Source: Candidula unifasciata
Taxonomy: Eukaryota; Mollusca; Gastropoda; Stylommatophora; Geomitridae
Length of the DNA: 64,000 nt
Reading direction: 5' to 3'
Assembly: GCA_905116865.2 (NCBI GenBank)
Contig: CAJHNH020002068.1
Coordinates: 239,533-303,532 of the forward strand
The first letter of the stretch is position 1. Each line of letters begins with the position of its first letter. The notes under the pieces are model-generated. The model did no database searches. It was not told where the DNA came from and saw only the letters and a program-made list of their open reading frames with translations. This document shows positions 11,915-22,589 of the stretch, piece by piece. The position numbers were made by a program, and so were the translations under genes.

Positions 11915-12322
11915 AAGTCTTTGATTTAGGTGTTGTGAACTCGCTTCGAAAGGCCGGGGTATCAGGTTCGATCCCAGATGCAGGCGATTTGGCAGCAGAC
12001 CGTATTGCGTTGGTTTCGAGAGTGATACTGAGAGCTGGCCGTTGAGTGGGTAATGGCAATCTAAGGTTAGTTGCGTATCCTTTACAGGACGTTGCAGAAC
12101 CAACCCTAACAGCCCTTGGCTGTTGTGTGGTTTTTCTAGGCAAATTTACGTCCAGTAGTTTGCCATTGCTTCTGGACGGTCGGCTTTCGAAACCAAAGCA
12201 AGGCGCATGGTCCGCAATGGCAGTCTACTGAACGTGCGATTTTGCCAGGAAAAAAACCACGAAAGACAAAAATTGCTAGGTTTGGATCTGCAAAGTACTG
12301 TAAAGGATACGCGGCTAACTTA
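11915..12322 (+). mobile_element. Old SINE-A variant, interrupted by a nested SINE-A
   Basis: The 5' half is 11915-12063: a variant head containing TTTAGGTGTTGTGAAC and B box GGTTCGATCCC, then ATTGCGTTGGTTTCGAGAG. The 3' half resumes at 12216 with ACTGAACGTGCGATTTTGCC and ends CTGTAAAGGATACGCGGCTA. The halves are split by the opposite-strand SINE-A at 12064-12215. The head is the same variant as the copy at 62706. Confidence 0.75.
12064..12215 (-). mobile_element. SINE-A, 5'-truncated, nested in another SINE-A
   Basis: A reverse-oriented SINE-A body with a clean 3' end (TAGTTGCGTATCCTTTACAG as read on the plus strand). It stops at GCATGGTCCG, inside the family's tRNA-like region, so box A and box B are missing. 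Flanks AATGGCAATCTA (12052-12063) and AATGGCAGTCTA (12216-12227) form a 12-bp target duplication with one mismatch, which fits 5'-truncated target-primed insertion. Confidence 0.85.
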
Positions 12323-12907
12323 AGAAAAACAAATATGTCAGTGTTTATTTACTCAACAGTTCGACGCCCTTACGGCTTTCAAAACACAAAGCGGTTTGCT
12401 TCCAAATCGAACGAAGCTGACTTCAGACTTCGGAATATCGAAACCAGAGGTCTAACTCTTGAGCCTTATTGTTCCTCTTCTCTACAGAAAATGTGAAAAG
12501 GGAGCTTACCCTCCATCTCCCCCCCCCCCTTTTTCCCCTTCTTAGACCGTCATTCATGTCAAGTAGCCCTTTTTTAGTATGAGTTTATACATTCTATATA
12601 ATTTTAAATAGTTTCAAAAATGTACGTCCAGTTCGGGGCTTTATTATTATTACGCACTTATGACTTAGACCTTAGTGGTCCCCGTACCCCCCCCCCCCCC
12701 CCACCCAACATTTTCCTGGTGTCGGCGCTCATAGACTCCGCGTTTTTATCCCAAAAGGAAGAAGAAGAAAACCACTGACAATACAGAGGCAACAACAAGA
12801 GACATATTGAAATACGACATTCCAGATCGGAATTATCCCTTGACGAGTGTTATATCTTACTGATGTCTTCTTCTTTCTGCATTAAAAGGGCCTCTAGCAG
12901 TATATGT
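12323..12907. other. Unassigned spacer with C-rich runs
   Basis: No gene is supported. Homopolymeric C runs occur at 12519-12532 and 12688-12703. Confidence 0.4.
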
Positions 12908-13130
12908 CGGCTCTGTGGCTAAGTTGATTCGAACGCTTCGCAATGCCGGGTTCGATACCAGCTGCGGGCCATGCGCCTTGCGTTGGTTTCGACAGCGGTA
13001 TCAGGGAGCCGACCGTCCATGAAGCAATGGCAAACTACTGGACGTAAATTTGCCTAGAGAAACCACACAACAGTTAGAGGCTGCTGGGGTTGGTTCTGCA
13101 ACGTCCTGTAAAGAATACGCAACTAACCTA
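12908..13130 (+). mobile_element. SINE-A, full-length copy with target duplication
   Basis: The head CGGCTCTGTGGCTAAGTTGA and a slightly altered box B (GGGTTCGATACC) are followed by the body TGCGTTGGTTTCGACAGC and AATTTGCCTAGAGAAACCAC. The end is CTGTAAAGAATACGCAACTA. Flanks CTAGCAGTATATGT (12894-12907) and CTAGCAGTTTATGT (13128-13141) are a 14-bp target duplication with one mismatch. This is the best plus-strand reference copy in the window. Confidence 0.9.
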
Positions 13131-13141
13131 GCAGTTTATGT

Positions 13142-13744
13142 TATTTACGGCTACGATGTGATATCTGTGCCTTACGCACCAATACGTTCTAGTTTAGCGA
13201 TCGCACTTAGTCGCCTTTTACAAAAAGCTTGTTAGGGTGTTATGACCCGCCCCCCCCCCCCACCCCACACACACAACCCGACAGGACCCTAGAACAAACA
13301 CTTGGACCTTGTTGATATAAAAATGGATGTCTTTTACCTGGTCACCGTCAGATCATATCACCTACCACCAAACGCCTACGTCATTGTGAGTGTCCGTATT
13401 ACTTTGGCGCCACTGCGTCATTTTGGCTGGGTAGAGACTTCACAATCGTCTTCAGCCGAAATATTTATGATGCTGTAAATTATAATAGCAACGTAAAACT
13501 AGTATTCAAATACTTGTTATAGAGGCATACTAAAACTGTGTTCTGAAGACACTCGAAGCGCCATAAACGTGAGGCTACCAACGAACATAATGGCCGCCTG
13601 AGACAAACAGTTTCGTTTACGCTACCGGAAACATGTATATGCCATGTTGTTTCCGTATGACGTACACTTTCTGACGTAGACAACAGCCCATAGCCAGTTG
13701 TATAAATATGTATTACGAATTCTTAAATATGTTTTTGCTGCTAA
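13142..13744. other. Unassigned spacer
   Basis: There is a C-rich run at 13248-13264. No gene, tandem repeat or recognised element is otherwise visible. Confidence 0.4.
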
Positions 13745-13749
13745 TATGT

Positions 13750-14110
13750 GACTTGAAGGAGCTTAGTAGCTAGGCACTTGTTTGCCAACCAGAAGGTTTT
13801 GGGTTGGAATTCGCATTGATGTGGATTTTTATATTTGGCTTGGTCTCTTAAGTTGGGAAAATATTTAAAGCCAAACGTCAAGTAGACCGGCGACCTTTCA
13901 ATATCACAAACACAAACGGACAGTGAACGTTGCGGCTATAAGGCCATCGTTAGCACATTATCAACATAGCCACATGTTCAGACACGATTACACAAAAGCC
14001 CTTAACGGACGTATTCTCCGACAGCAGCCAGGTTGTTGTCCAGCCAGCAGAATGACAGTCTCTTAAGTCGACCCAGCCTAAAATCAATTACCAGGCAAGG
14101 CCCTAAAAAT
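13750..14110 (+). mobile_element. SINE-E-like fragments
   Basis: The stretch 13755-13830 has a tRNA-like head (TTAGTAGCTAGGCACTTG and GGGTTGGAATTCGCATTGAT). The stretch 14050-14105 has the family's body motif TCTTAAGTCGACCCAGCCTA. Copies of the same motif order occur at 38894-39040 and 58270-58460. It is degraded, and its edges are uncertain. Confidence 0.5.
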
Positions 14111-14525
14111 TAAAGGCGGGCAATGTAAATACGACATTGTCCATCGAGTGCTGTTGGTCTAGAAGATAACAAATAAACACAATTTTCCACCCACAGCTGG
14201 ATTCAGGCAACTAGGCTACAGCAGGAACCTCAAAAAAGTCCTACAAGTGCCATATTCTTTTAATGGCCTGATTTTATTTGCGCCAAGTTCAGTGACTTAA
14301 ATGGTTTGCTGTGCCGACAGTTGTGACTTATTTCCATCTTTGTGATGTTGTTATTTTTGAACATGCATGGGTCCTTAAGTTGCCTTAGTCATACCTCTCA
14401 TACATTCAACTGATTTTATGCCGCTTCATGCGAGCCTGTAGATGTATGAGGGGAAGACAATGAGTAAGTGACAAATGGTTGTTAAAGAAAATAATAAAGA
14501 GGATAATAACATGGAAACAACTTTT

Positions 14526-14564
14526 TACACACACACACACACACATACACAAACACACACACAC
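14526..14564. repeat. (CA)n microsatellite
   Basis: This is a CA dinucleotide tract of about 40 bp with one TA interruption. Confidence 0.95.
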
Positions 14565-14699
14565 TGTCACTTCTTTGTTCAGCATAATTTCTACCAACAC
14601 GGATGCACGTGTCCCATCGTTCTATCATTCTCCCAAAACCTGCTGCATATAACCGCGGGCTCTGTTTTCTAAACCCCATTTTCACTTCACATAAAATTT

Positions 14700-15735
14700 T
14701 TGCGTTATTCGCGAAATGTCTCCTTTCAAGGTGGACCGAAAAGGTGGAAATCGCTGCGGGCTAAGTCAGGGCTGTACGGTGGATGTTCCAGAAGTGTCCA
14801 CCCTACTAGATAGATGGTAAATTTTCTCCTGAGTTAACCAAGCCGTATGTGGTCTGGCGTTGTCATAAAGAAGCAGTATACCTCTAGTCTGCAGGCCTGG
14901 ATGTTTTCTTCAAATTTCATCATGAAATATCGATTGAAATTTACAGTATGAATCAGCATTTATTATGTCACCTCTTTTTATTTAAATTGGTTTGAAGCAC
15001 AGCTTGACAATCACAGAACACTATTAGCATAACCTTCCCTTCTGATGGCGTAACCTTGAATTTTTTAACACAAGGCGAAGAAGTATGTTTTCATTGCATG
15101 GTTCTGTAATTATAGATAACCAGGTAATATACAATGAGAAACTCATAACCGGTGCTTCTTATGTCTCTTTGTTTATCAGTTTATTTCACCGACCGCTGAA
15201 AATATTTTACAGATATATGCTCTGAAGTATGGCGAAGTTGAGCAAGATCTGATGTGTGGATTCTGGGTAGCAGAAAAACCACCGAGGCAATCCTGTAATA
15301 AGCATATCCTTTACAGGACGTTGCAGAGCCAACCCCCAGAATTTTTCGGGAGTTCTGGTTTTTTAAATCACGCGAAGTACGCTTTGATTCATGCTGGCAG
15401 TGATGCATCCATGATTCGTCTCCAGTAATAAATCTGTTCAGCATGTCTTCTCCTTCATCTGCGTATAGACAAAGATACTGCAAGGACAGACCTAATCGGT
15501 TCATTTTTGTGTTCGTTCGTCAACTGTCTGGGTACCCACCTTGCGCACACTTGCTTAAATTGCAATTCATAATGCATTATGTTGTATGCTGAGCCACGTG
15601 AGCACCCTACTGCAGCTGTTACAGAGTCATCCGTTACTCGCCTGTCACCTCTAATCACTTCCTCCACCCGCTGCACGGATGCGTCTGTTGCAATCTCAAC
15701 AGGAGGACAGGATCGGACTTCATCAACATTGTAGA
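14700..15735 (-). pseudogene. Broken mariner-type transposase
   Basis: The minus-strand stretch 15450-15676 gives the DNA-binding half, with VQRVEEVIRGDRRVTDDSV and CARWVPRQLTNEHK. The adjoining 15360-15450 gives the catalytic-domain signature FITGDESWMHH. Further along, 14735-14900 gives a C-terminal segment with an altered LLHDNARPH-like motif and then EHPPYSPDLARSDFHLFGP. These are diagnostic of mariner/Tc1-type transposases. The stretch 15060-15334, which includes a SINE-A tail, interrupts the protein, and frames change at least twice. No terminal inverted repeats were found. It encodes no intact enzyme. Confidence 0.85.
15293..15334 (-). mobile_element. SINE-A 3'-end fragment inside mariner
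   Basis: About 40 bp (CATATCCTTTACAGGACGTT followed by GCAGAGCCAACCCC) match only the 3' end of SINE-A. It lies within the transposase reading frame. Confidence 0.6.
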
Positions 15736-16274
15736 GCGTCCTTTAAAAAAAAATGTTTTATCCAGCTGTGCACCGCTTTAGGGGAAAAACATTTGTCAGC
15801 ATAAATATGTATGTCCTTTATGAATGTCCTTTGCGGGCAGCCTTTTTGCCCGAAACAACCCCTTCTCCCCCCCCCCCCACACACACACACAAAACCACAA
15901 CAGCAGCATGTTGTTTTTTGAGGGTACATTCCGTAAGTACAGTCGCCATTTTGTTTATGTGTTTTGAATACGCATGCAACACCTAGTGCCATCTAACGAA
16001 CAGAGACATAAAGTTCGATGTTGCTGTCACCTAATGACATTTAAGAAAACGCCAGCTATATTTTCCTGTCATTCCATAACCATTTTTGACTTACGTATTG
16101 CATTATCACAATAGGAATGTAAAGTTCATCTCATCGCTGATCCAACCGTTGGTACATTAAGTGTTAGGTCTTCATATATTCTATACAATGACCTACGCGG
16201 TGGGGTTCACAACTATAACACAGATGCTCAACAAATCTTTTAAGCGAAATTAGAGAAGTTTGGAATCGTTCAAC
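15736..16274. other. Unassigned spacer
   Basis: It holds a C10/(CA)n low-complexity run at 15868-15900. The mariner 5' end may lie here, but I cannot see its inverted repeat. Confidence 0.35.
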
Positions 16275-16514
16275 CAGAGGTTTCAAAACTTTTTAAAGCC
16301 GCGACCCAGTTTTATTAAGGTGACGTGATCCGCAACGATATATATTAAAAACCTTTAATAGAGCAGATTAAAATACATGAAAAAGATATTTTCTGTGCAG
16401 GAGGCGAGACGCGATGTTTGTTTTGTTTTTACGTGTGCAACATTTTCACAACTTCACAGTGCCTTAACCGGCGCGTTAAACCATCACAGTTTTTGCTTGT
16501 CAACTGTTGCCCAA

Positions 16515-16835
16515 AAGGCAGGTACTATCATATTGTCAAGTAGAAAGTACAAGTAAGGAACCCTTTCCATTCCTTCAGGCGTATTGTGTACATAGGGCTA
16601 GACCTATATTTTATAGACAAACTGGAACAAGGCGTGTGATGTTGTCAGGGTCACGCCGGTCGCCTTTACTTCCTATGACTGTACCTGGTACCCATTCAAG
16701 GCTGGGTTGATCAGAGAGACAAAATTATTAAAAAAAAAAAAAAAAGTCCGGCCAGAACCCACAACTTTCCGATCCGCTGGCGAGCGTCCAGTCGGTACAC
16801 CACAGTGGTTCTGCGTGTAGTCAAGTGCCAGAGTA
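16515..16835 (-). mobile_element. SINE-B copy in hAT-like element
   Basis: On the plus strand it runs from its 3' part (GGAACCCTTTCCATTCCTTC, AGGCGTATTG) through GTACCTGGTACCCATTCAAG to a poly-A/T stretch. It ends with the complement of the tRNA-like head (CCGATCCGCTGGCGAGCGTC). It is an old copy with no open frame. Confidence 0.75.
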
Positions 16836-16960
16836 ATGTCTTTGGTGGTTCGTTACATCTGCCTGAGCTGAGAAAAGTTTCCTGCATTGCAGCGGCTGAT
16901 TGAGAAGACAACATTACTAGCAGGTAATTAATGATGGTCCCATAATTTAATTTCACTGAT

Positions 16961-18238
16961 GGAGAGTTGCGCAGATAGAGAGTTGCGCAGATTGAGAGTT
17001 ACGCAGATAAAGAGTTGCGCAGACAGAGCGTTGCGCAGATTGAGAGTTACACAGATAGAGAGTTACACAGATAGAGAGTTACACAGATTGAGTGTTACAC
17101 AGATAGAGAGTTGCGCAGATTGAGAGTTACGCAGATAGAAAGTTACACAGATAGAGAGTTGCGCAGATTGAGAGTTACACAGATAGAGAGTTACACAGAT
17201 TGAGAGTTACACAGATAGAAAGTTGCGCAGATAGAGAGTTACACAGATAGAGAGTTACACAGATAGAGAGTTGCGCAGATTAAGAGTTACACAGATAGAG
17301 AGTTACACAGATTGAGAGTTACACAGATAGAGAGTTACACAGATAGAGAGTTACACAGATAGAGAGTTGCGCAGATTGAGAGTTACACAGATAGAAAGTT
17401 GCGCAGATAGAGAGTTACACAGACAGAGAGTTACACAGATAGAGAGTTACACAGATAGAGAGTTACACAGATAGAAAGTTGCGCAGACAGAGAGTTACAC
17501 AGATAGAGAGTTACACAGATAGAGAGTTGCGCAGATTGAGTGTTACACAGATAGAGAGTTACACAGATAGAGAGTTACACAGATAGAGAGTTACACAGAT
17601 AGAGAGTTACACAGATAGAGAGTTTCGCAGATTGAGAGTTACACAGATAGAGAGTTACACAGATAGAGAGTTACGCAGATAGAGAGTTACACAGATAGAG
17701 AGTTACGCAGATAGAGAGTTGCGCAGATTGAGAGTTGCGCAGATTGAGAGTTACACAGATAGAGAGTTACACAGATAGAGAGTTGCGCAGATTGAGAGTT
17801 ACGCAGATAGAGAGTTACACAGATAGAGAGTTACACAGATAGAGAGTTGCGCAGATTGAGAGTTACACAGATAGAGAGTTGCACAGATTGAGAGTTACAC
17901 AGATAGAGAGTTACACAGATAGAGAGTTACGCAGATAGAGAGTTACACAGATAGAGAGTTGCGCAGATTGAGAGTTACACAGATAGAGAGTTACACAGAT
18001 AGAGAGTTACGCAGATAGAGAGTTACACAGATAGAGAGTTACGCAGATAGAGAGTTGCGCAGATTGAGAGGTACACAGATAGAGAGTTACGCAGACAGAG
18101 AGTTACACAGATAGAGAGTTGCGCAGATTGAGAGTTACGCAGATAGAGAGTTGCGCAGATTGAGAGTTACGCAGATAGAGAGTTGCGCAGATTGAGAGTT
18201 ACACAGATAGAGAGTTGCGCAGATTGAGAGTTGCGCAG
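16961..18238. repeat. 16-bp minisatellite, about 80 copies
   Basis: The unit is GAGAGTTACACAGATA, repeated with no spacing change over 1.28 kb. Variation is confined to a few positions and forms linked types, mainly GAGAGTTACACAGATA, GAGAGTTGCGCAGATT and GAAAGTTGCGCAGATA. The array ends abruptly at both sides. It is non-coding. Confidence 0.97.
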
Positions 18239-18256
18239 AGATCTGAAAAACCGCTG

Positions 18257-19107
18257 GTATAAACAGTTATAAGACCTAATGGGAGATAATATCTGACACA
18301 TCATGGGAGAAGTGGACAAACAATTACTAAACAGTTACTTAAATTAATGTGAGGCAAATGAACTGAGGGAACCGGGAGACTCATGAGAAACATTCAGACT
18401 GGATTCCAGCCATACTCCCGAAAAGATTGCCAGCACAGAATGGAGGAGTAAACTACCATCTCTCTGTGATGTGTAACGGCATAATAGGATAATGAATATG
18501 ACTTGCATGTTCAGCAGTCACAGGAATGAACTGATATAACGAAGCCTAAGAACTAGAGACAATCAGTCCTTTGTTTCACATTACGTGACTATCTATGTTG
18601 ATTACCCACTCACTCATCAGTAGAGATAACTCAACGCTCTATACTCTGTATAATCTGAAAGGTTTGGCAGATATATTTTTAACAAGGTCTCTACCAGGAT
18701 GTGCTGTCTTGCTTACAGAACTTTAACAGGGCCTGTCTTTGAAATGTAATAGATAAAATACGAGAACAACGCTGTCTATCAATTTATAAAATATAACCAA
18801 ACATGGAAGCCCCACATCTCAGCGATAGACTGTGCGTGGATATGACAAGTTTCATTGGAACAGCCATTATGGGAAGACATAAAAAAAAAAAAACACAGCA
18901 GGGATATAAACAGAAGCCGTACCCAAGCCTATTTTGAAGCAGATAACGAAAGCGCAGATAACAAGTGTTATGAATGAACACGGGTGTACATGCAGGCGCT
19001 TTGCTCTTCAATGTTAGCATAACAATTTTATTGCTAGCTTAGTGGGGAATTAAAATAAATTACACAGCAACACGATCAAGTAGACAATTCTTGGTTTAAG
19101 ATATGAC
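18257..19107. other. Unassigned spacer
   Basis: I see no exon or recognised mobile element in these 850 bases. Confidence 0.4.
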
Positions 19108-19108
19108 A

Positions 19109-19109
<1 letters not shown>

Positions 19110-19178
<69 letters not shown>
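19110..19178. repeat. (TA)n microsatellite
   Basis: This is an uninterrupted TA dinucleotide tract of about 70 bp. Confidence 0.97.
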
Positions 19179-19180
<2 letters not shown>

Positions 19181-19336
19181 TGGTAAAGGTTACGTTGGTA
19201 TAACCTAAATTATATCCTAAATATCTTTTAAGTGCTAAAGGTGTGTTAGTATATTTTTCATTACCATTGTTGGGTCTTAAGTAGTTTTCTCTCACATGAA
19301 CAATGTATGGGTATGATTATATTATCAGTTGCCCAG

Positions 19337-19550
19337 CTCTCTAGCGTAGTTGGCTAATCCGGATTGCGCGGAGACCGGGTGACGAACTCCTTGTGGTCCG
19401 GGTTCAATCCCGGAGGTAAGCAGGAAAGCCACATTTTCTCTCAGACTTACGGTATTTACAATGGAATCAAGGCCGAAAGGTTGCGATATCCATAATACCG
19501 AGCCAAAGGGTTAACAACTCATGGCTTCTGGATACTAAAACAAACATATT
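19337..19550 (+). mobile_element. SINE-C, tRNA-derived
   Basis: Box A-like TAGCGTAGTTGGCTAATCCG and box B-like GGTCCGGGTTCAATCCCGGA lie about 40 bp apart, as in tRNA genes. A body follows (CTTACGGTATTTACAATGGA, AAGGCCGAAAGGTTGCGATA) and then ACTCATGGCTTCTGGATACT with an AAAACAAACA end. Reverse copies lie at 41028-41235 and 55207-55406. Confidence 0.85.
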
Positions 19551-19944
19551 ATCAGTTGAGCAACTGGATTAGTATGCTAAAGAGGGTATTATGCAACACA
19601 TGATGTTTTCCGGGCCCCTTTGTTGCCGCATGCAGCTACCTACCTACATATGCCGGCCATACAAACGCACTGTTTAACACTGCTCTAAATAGGCATTTAC
19701 TAACAATACTCATTTGAATTCGTGCCTCCAAAAAAGTGGTCTTACTTACAGAGCATGTCCAGATCAGAATTTATGACAGTGTTAGACGCCCTTCCTTGCA
19801 TTTGCTGCACAGAGGTGAAGGTAGACTCCATAGCATGAGCTGCAGTTGTGATGTGGAGAGCTGAGCCTTGTCATAATCTAGACTCTGACATGTCTACTGA
19901 TGTGGTCAGTTCTTTTCCTCGTCGTCTTTTCTTTCCATACAATT
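19551..19944. other. Unassigned spacer
   Basis: No feature is recognised. It may be the degraded upstream part of the LINE fragment that follows. Confidence 0.3.
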
Positions 19945-20120
19945 CTTAGATCTCGGAAGATCAACTGCAAGAGCAAGAGGACGGCAGCGAAAAACATGGA
20001 TCGACAACATTAAAGACACTATACGCCTTCACGGCATGACAATAGCCAGTGGCAGCCAACGTGCACTGGATCGCAAATTATTCCTCCCCACGGGGCTTAA
20101 CGGCAGAAGTGGTTTATGAT
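19945..20120 (+). pseudogene. LINE RT C-terminal fragment
   Basis: Translation gives LGRSTARARGRQRKTWIDNI followed by a KDTIRLHGMTIASGSQRALD-like segment and a stop. The GRxRKTW(I/L)DNIK signature is the usual C-terminal end of APE-type LINE proteins. The 3' end is followed by GATGATGATGA, a typical short LINE tail. Only the last 60 residues remain. Confidence 0.7.
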
Positions 20121-20204
20121 GATGATGACAATTCTTAGATAATTCTGAAAATTGTCTGGTACACATATTTTAGGCTGGGTGGACCCCAGAATGGAAGTGC
20201 TTGG

Positions 20205-20245
20205 GTGGTGGTGGTGATAGTGGTGGTGGTGGTGGTGGGGGGGGT
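20205..20245. repeat. (GGT)n low-complexity tract
   Basis: This is a GGT-rich tract ending in G8. The glycine-rich open frame that starts here is an artefact of it. Confidence 0.85.
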
Positions 20246-20372
20246 TCTGTCTGGACACTGATCCCGGAACCAGAGGAGTCGCGACAAGGAAATAATTTGA
20301 CAGACGTGGGGAAGCTGAAGACTTGTTTAATTTTTAAATTAACAATGCTATTGTTTTGTACTCAATGGCAAA

Positions 20373-20510
20373 TAAATAAACCCAAAGTATTTCAGGATCC
20401 CCGCCGGTGCTACAGAGCATTTGCATTGTGCTGAGCTTCTTCGGACTCACACTTGAGTTAGAAGAAGAACGGAGCACTAATGTGCCGTGATGAGAATCCG
20501 TTGTTCAAAC
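20373..20510 (+). mobile_element. SINE-D 3' part
   Basis: It matches the second half of the SINE-D copy at 36107-36480, with AACCCAAAGTATTTCAGGAT and CTTCGGACTC preceding a GAAGAACG motif. No tRNA-like head is present, so it is 5'-truncated. Confidence 0.65.
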
Positions 20511-20589
20511 CTCAAACTTTCTTAGCTTGTGCATTTTTTTTCTCCCTCTTACTATTACTGAGTTCAAAACTGTTCTGCAGGTCTGCACA

Positions 20590-20862
20590 AACAGTTAATA
20601 TCTGTGGGCATGATTTCAAGACTCGGTGAAGGGAAACCTTCAACTGCACCTCCCCGCAGTAAACGACGGTAAGCACACTGAGGTGTGGCCAACGCAGCTA
20701 TGGGAACCGAAGACCCGTCGACCGACACGAAGATGGGCACAGGATATAAGTGACTCCTTGAGTATAAAAGCACAAGAGGCGGGAGAACTGGCGAGAGACC
20801 GAGTTTCTTTCAGGCAGACTGTGATGAGAGCGACGTTCTGCAAAGGACCTGCTACAGGATGA
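20590..20862 (+). pseudogene. LINE C-terminal fragment (RPTRRWAQDIS type)
   Basis: The readable end contains RRPTRRWAQDISDSLSIKAQ, then ELARDRVSFRQTVMRATFC, then a stop and a GATGATGATG tail. A close relative is at 60570-60830. Only the C-terminal 80 residues are visible, so it is a 5'-truncated insertion. Confidence 0.75.
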
Positions 20863-20943
20863 TGATGTCAAGTTTTAGAAGCCAATGTGTACATTTGACT
20901 CATTATCGTTCTCGCGTTTTATTTATTCGCTTTTTTTTTTTTT

Positions 20944-21176
20944 CAAATTGCGTATCCTTTACAGGACGTTGCAGAACCAACCGTAACAGCTCCTGGCTGT
21001 TGTGTGGTTTCTCTAGGCAATTTACATCCAGTAGTTTGTCATTGCTTCTGGACGGTCGGCTTTCTTGATACCACTGTCGAAACCAACGCAAGGCGCATGG
21101 CCCGCAGCTGTGATCGAACCTGGCATCCCGGCATTACGAAGCGAAGCGTTCGCATCGACTTAGCCACAGAGCCGAC
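20944..21176 (-). mobile_element. SINE-A, full length with perfect target duplication
   Basis: On the minus strand it runs from the head (GTCGGCTCTGTGGCTAAGTC) to GGATACGCAATTTG, followed by an A tail. The head carries a small internal duplication (CGCTTCGCTTCG). Flanking ATTTATTCGCTT is duplicated exactly at 20921-20932 and 21177-21188. The perfect duplication suggests a fairly recent insertion. Confidence 0.92.
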
Positions 21177-21188
21177 ATTTATTCGCTT

Positions 21189-21620
21189 ACGTTTACAAAT
21201 CCCTCCTACTGGCATAGGACAGCGGGTTACCTAGGTATCGGTAGAATACTCTAAAATATCTTGTTATTATACCTTACATGGGTATCTCGGATTTATTCCT
21301 GTTGGACTGGCAACCGAATAATGGCTTTCTAGATCACTAGGTTAAGGTTACACTGCTACCAGTTGCAATCCAGGGAAGGGGACGAGTACTTCCATTGCTA
21401 CTAAACTGTAATAAAAACGGGGATACCAAGTCTACGTTTGCGGGGGCTGGCCCAGCACACAAATTTGAAATCAGTTGTTATTGCATTGCAAGAAAAAAGA
21501 AACCTCACAAGTTTCCTTTGTGTAAGCATGCGGGTGTTTTTCTAGTTATATCTTCATAGTTTGAATCTCTTAAACACCCTTTGGAACCTTCGGTTATGGT
21601 GCAATATCTTCTTCAGCGAT
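21189..21620. other. Unassigned spacer
   Basis: Nothing recognisable is visible here. It could include the untranslated 3' end of the LINE at 21627-22138. Confidence 0.3.
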
Positions 21621-21626
21621 CTCTGG

Positions 21627-22138
21627 TCATGCGCATAATCCACTGTGGGCCATAAACTGGGATGTCTTTTCAAGGTCTCTTAGGTTTCCCCAAAGCTTAG
21701 TTGTAAGTTCTACTGGGTGTTGCCATATGTTGCTCCGCAGCTCCGCCAGGAGAGGACAGTCTTGCAGGACACGTTCTGGAGTCTGTTTAGCACGAAAGCA
21801 CTGGCAGAGAGCTATTTGGCTCATACATAATTTATATGAGTGTTTTTGTTGTTGTTGAGTCTGCAGTGTCCAGTACGTAAGCGAAAAACTGTGACTTGGT
21901 CTGTTCTGTTCAAGTGTTTCAGAACATCTTTTTCGTAGTTATTTATAACCAGTGTTGGTTTTCCAATCTGTTTCTGATTTTCTCCTAATGAGAGTTTTGA
22001 CTTCTGTAAAAGATAGTAGCTGGTAGGTCTGTGGTTTGTACTGCCTTCCTTGGCTAAAGCATCAGCGCTTTCATTGCCTTTGATGCCACAGTGAGATGGA
22101 ATCCACTGCAAGTGAATTTCTGCCTTTTTTGACGACAT
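21627..22138 (-). pseudogene. LINE RNase H domain and C-terminus
   Basis: The minus strand encodes EIHLQWIPSHCGIKGNESAD followed by ALAKEGS, the last catalytic block of a retroelement RNase H. Then come VTVFRLRTGHCRLNN and, after a stop and frame change near 21824, CFRAKQTPERVLQDCPLL, a remnant of the C-terminal Cys/His region. This is typical of I/Jockey-related LINEs that carry RNase H. It belongs to a different family from the RNase H fragments at 29455, 42317 and 62600. Confidence 0.88.
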
Positions 22139-22234
22139 AGCAAGTTCCTTTGTTAGACTTTGTAGGGTGCAACATAACTGTTATGTTTCTACAATGAGGA
22201 ATTATATTGTTATTAGCATTCACCAGCTATTAAC

Positions 22235-22475
22235 TCTAGCAGAAAGTTCTGGTTGTTCGTTCCCTTCTGAACTTTGATCTTGTTCCAAAAGTTGAGTTTT
22301 GCATGGACACCAGTTTCACAGATCTGGATTATTTGTTTGCAGAATGTTCATTTCTCGCCTCGCAGGCAGATACATTCTGACATCGAAGGAATTAGTCGAC
22401 TTTTACGACATGTTTGTTATAGGAAAATGGGTTTATCTCCCCCCCACCAAGGTTATAAGGGGGGGGGGAAGGGGG
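22235..22475 (-). mobile_element. Family R repeat, copy 5
   Basis: It carries the blocks AGAAAGTTCTGGTTGTTCGT, TTGTTCCAAAAGTTGAGTTT and TAGTCGACTTTTACGACATG, followed by a C-rich run and a G-rich run at 22441-22482. It faces copy 6 and forms an imperfect inverted pair with it. Confidence 0.65.
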
Positions 22476-22589
22476 GGGGGGATTGGGGAACTCCCATGGT
22501 GAAGTCATAAATTATATATGAAAAAGTGACAAAATGTGTTCAAGCACTGTTGACGGTGGCTGTGGAAAGACAAATTAAAAACATTAAAG

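Larger units (their letters stand above)
16275..18256. mobile_element. hAT-like non-autonomous element enclosing a minisatellite
   Basis: The left end reads CAGAGGTTTCAAAACTTTTT, then GCCGCGACCCAGTTTTATTA. The right end reads ATCTGAAAAACCGCTG, whose reverse complement (CAGCGGTTTTTCAGAT) resembles the left end. Such CAGNGGTTTC ends with a GCGACCC block are typical of hAT-type repeats. No convincing 8-bp target duplication remains (4 of 8 positions agree). A SINE-B copy and the 16-bp minisatellite lie between the ends. That the two ends belong to one element is an inference. Confidence 0.5.

Noticed and set aside
16961..18238. CRISPR-like array of regular repeats
   Set aside because: The 16-bp units are directly adjacent with no unique spacers, and the genome is eukaryotic.
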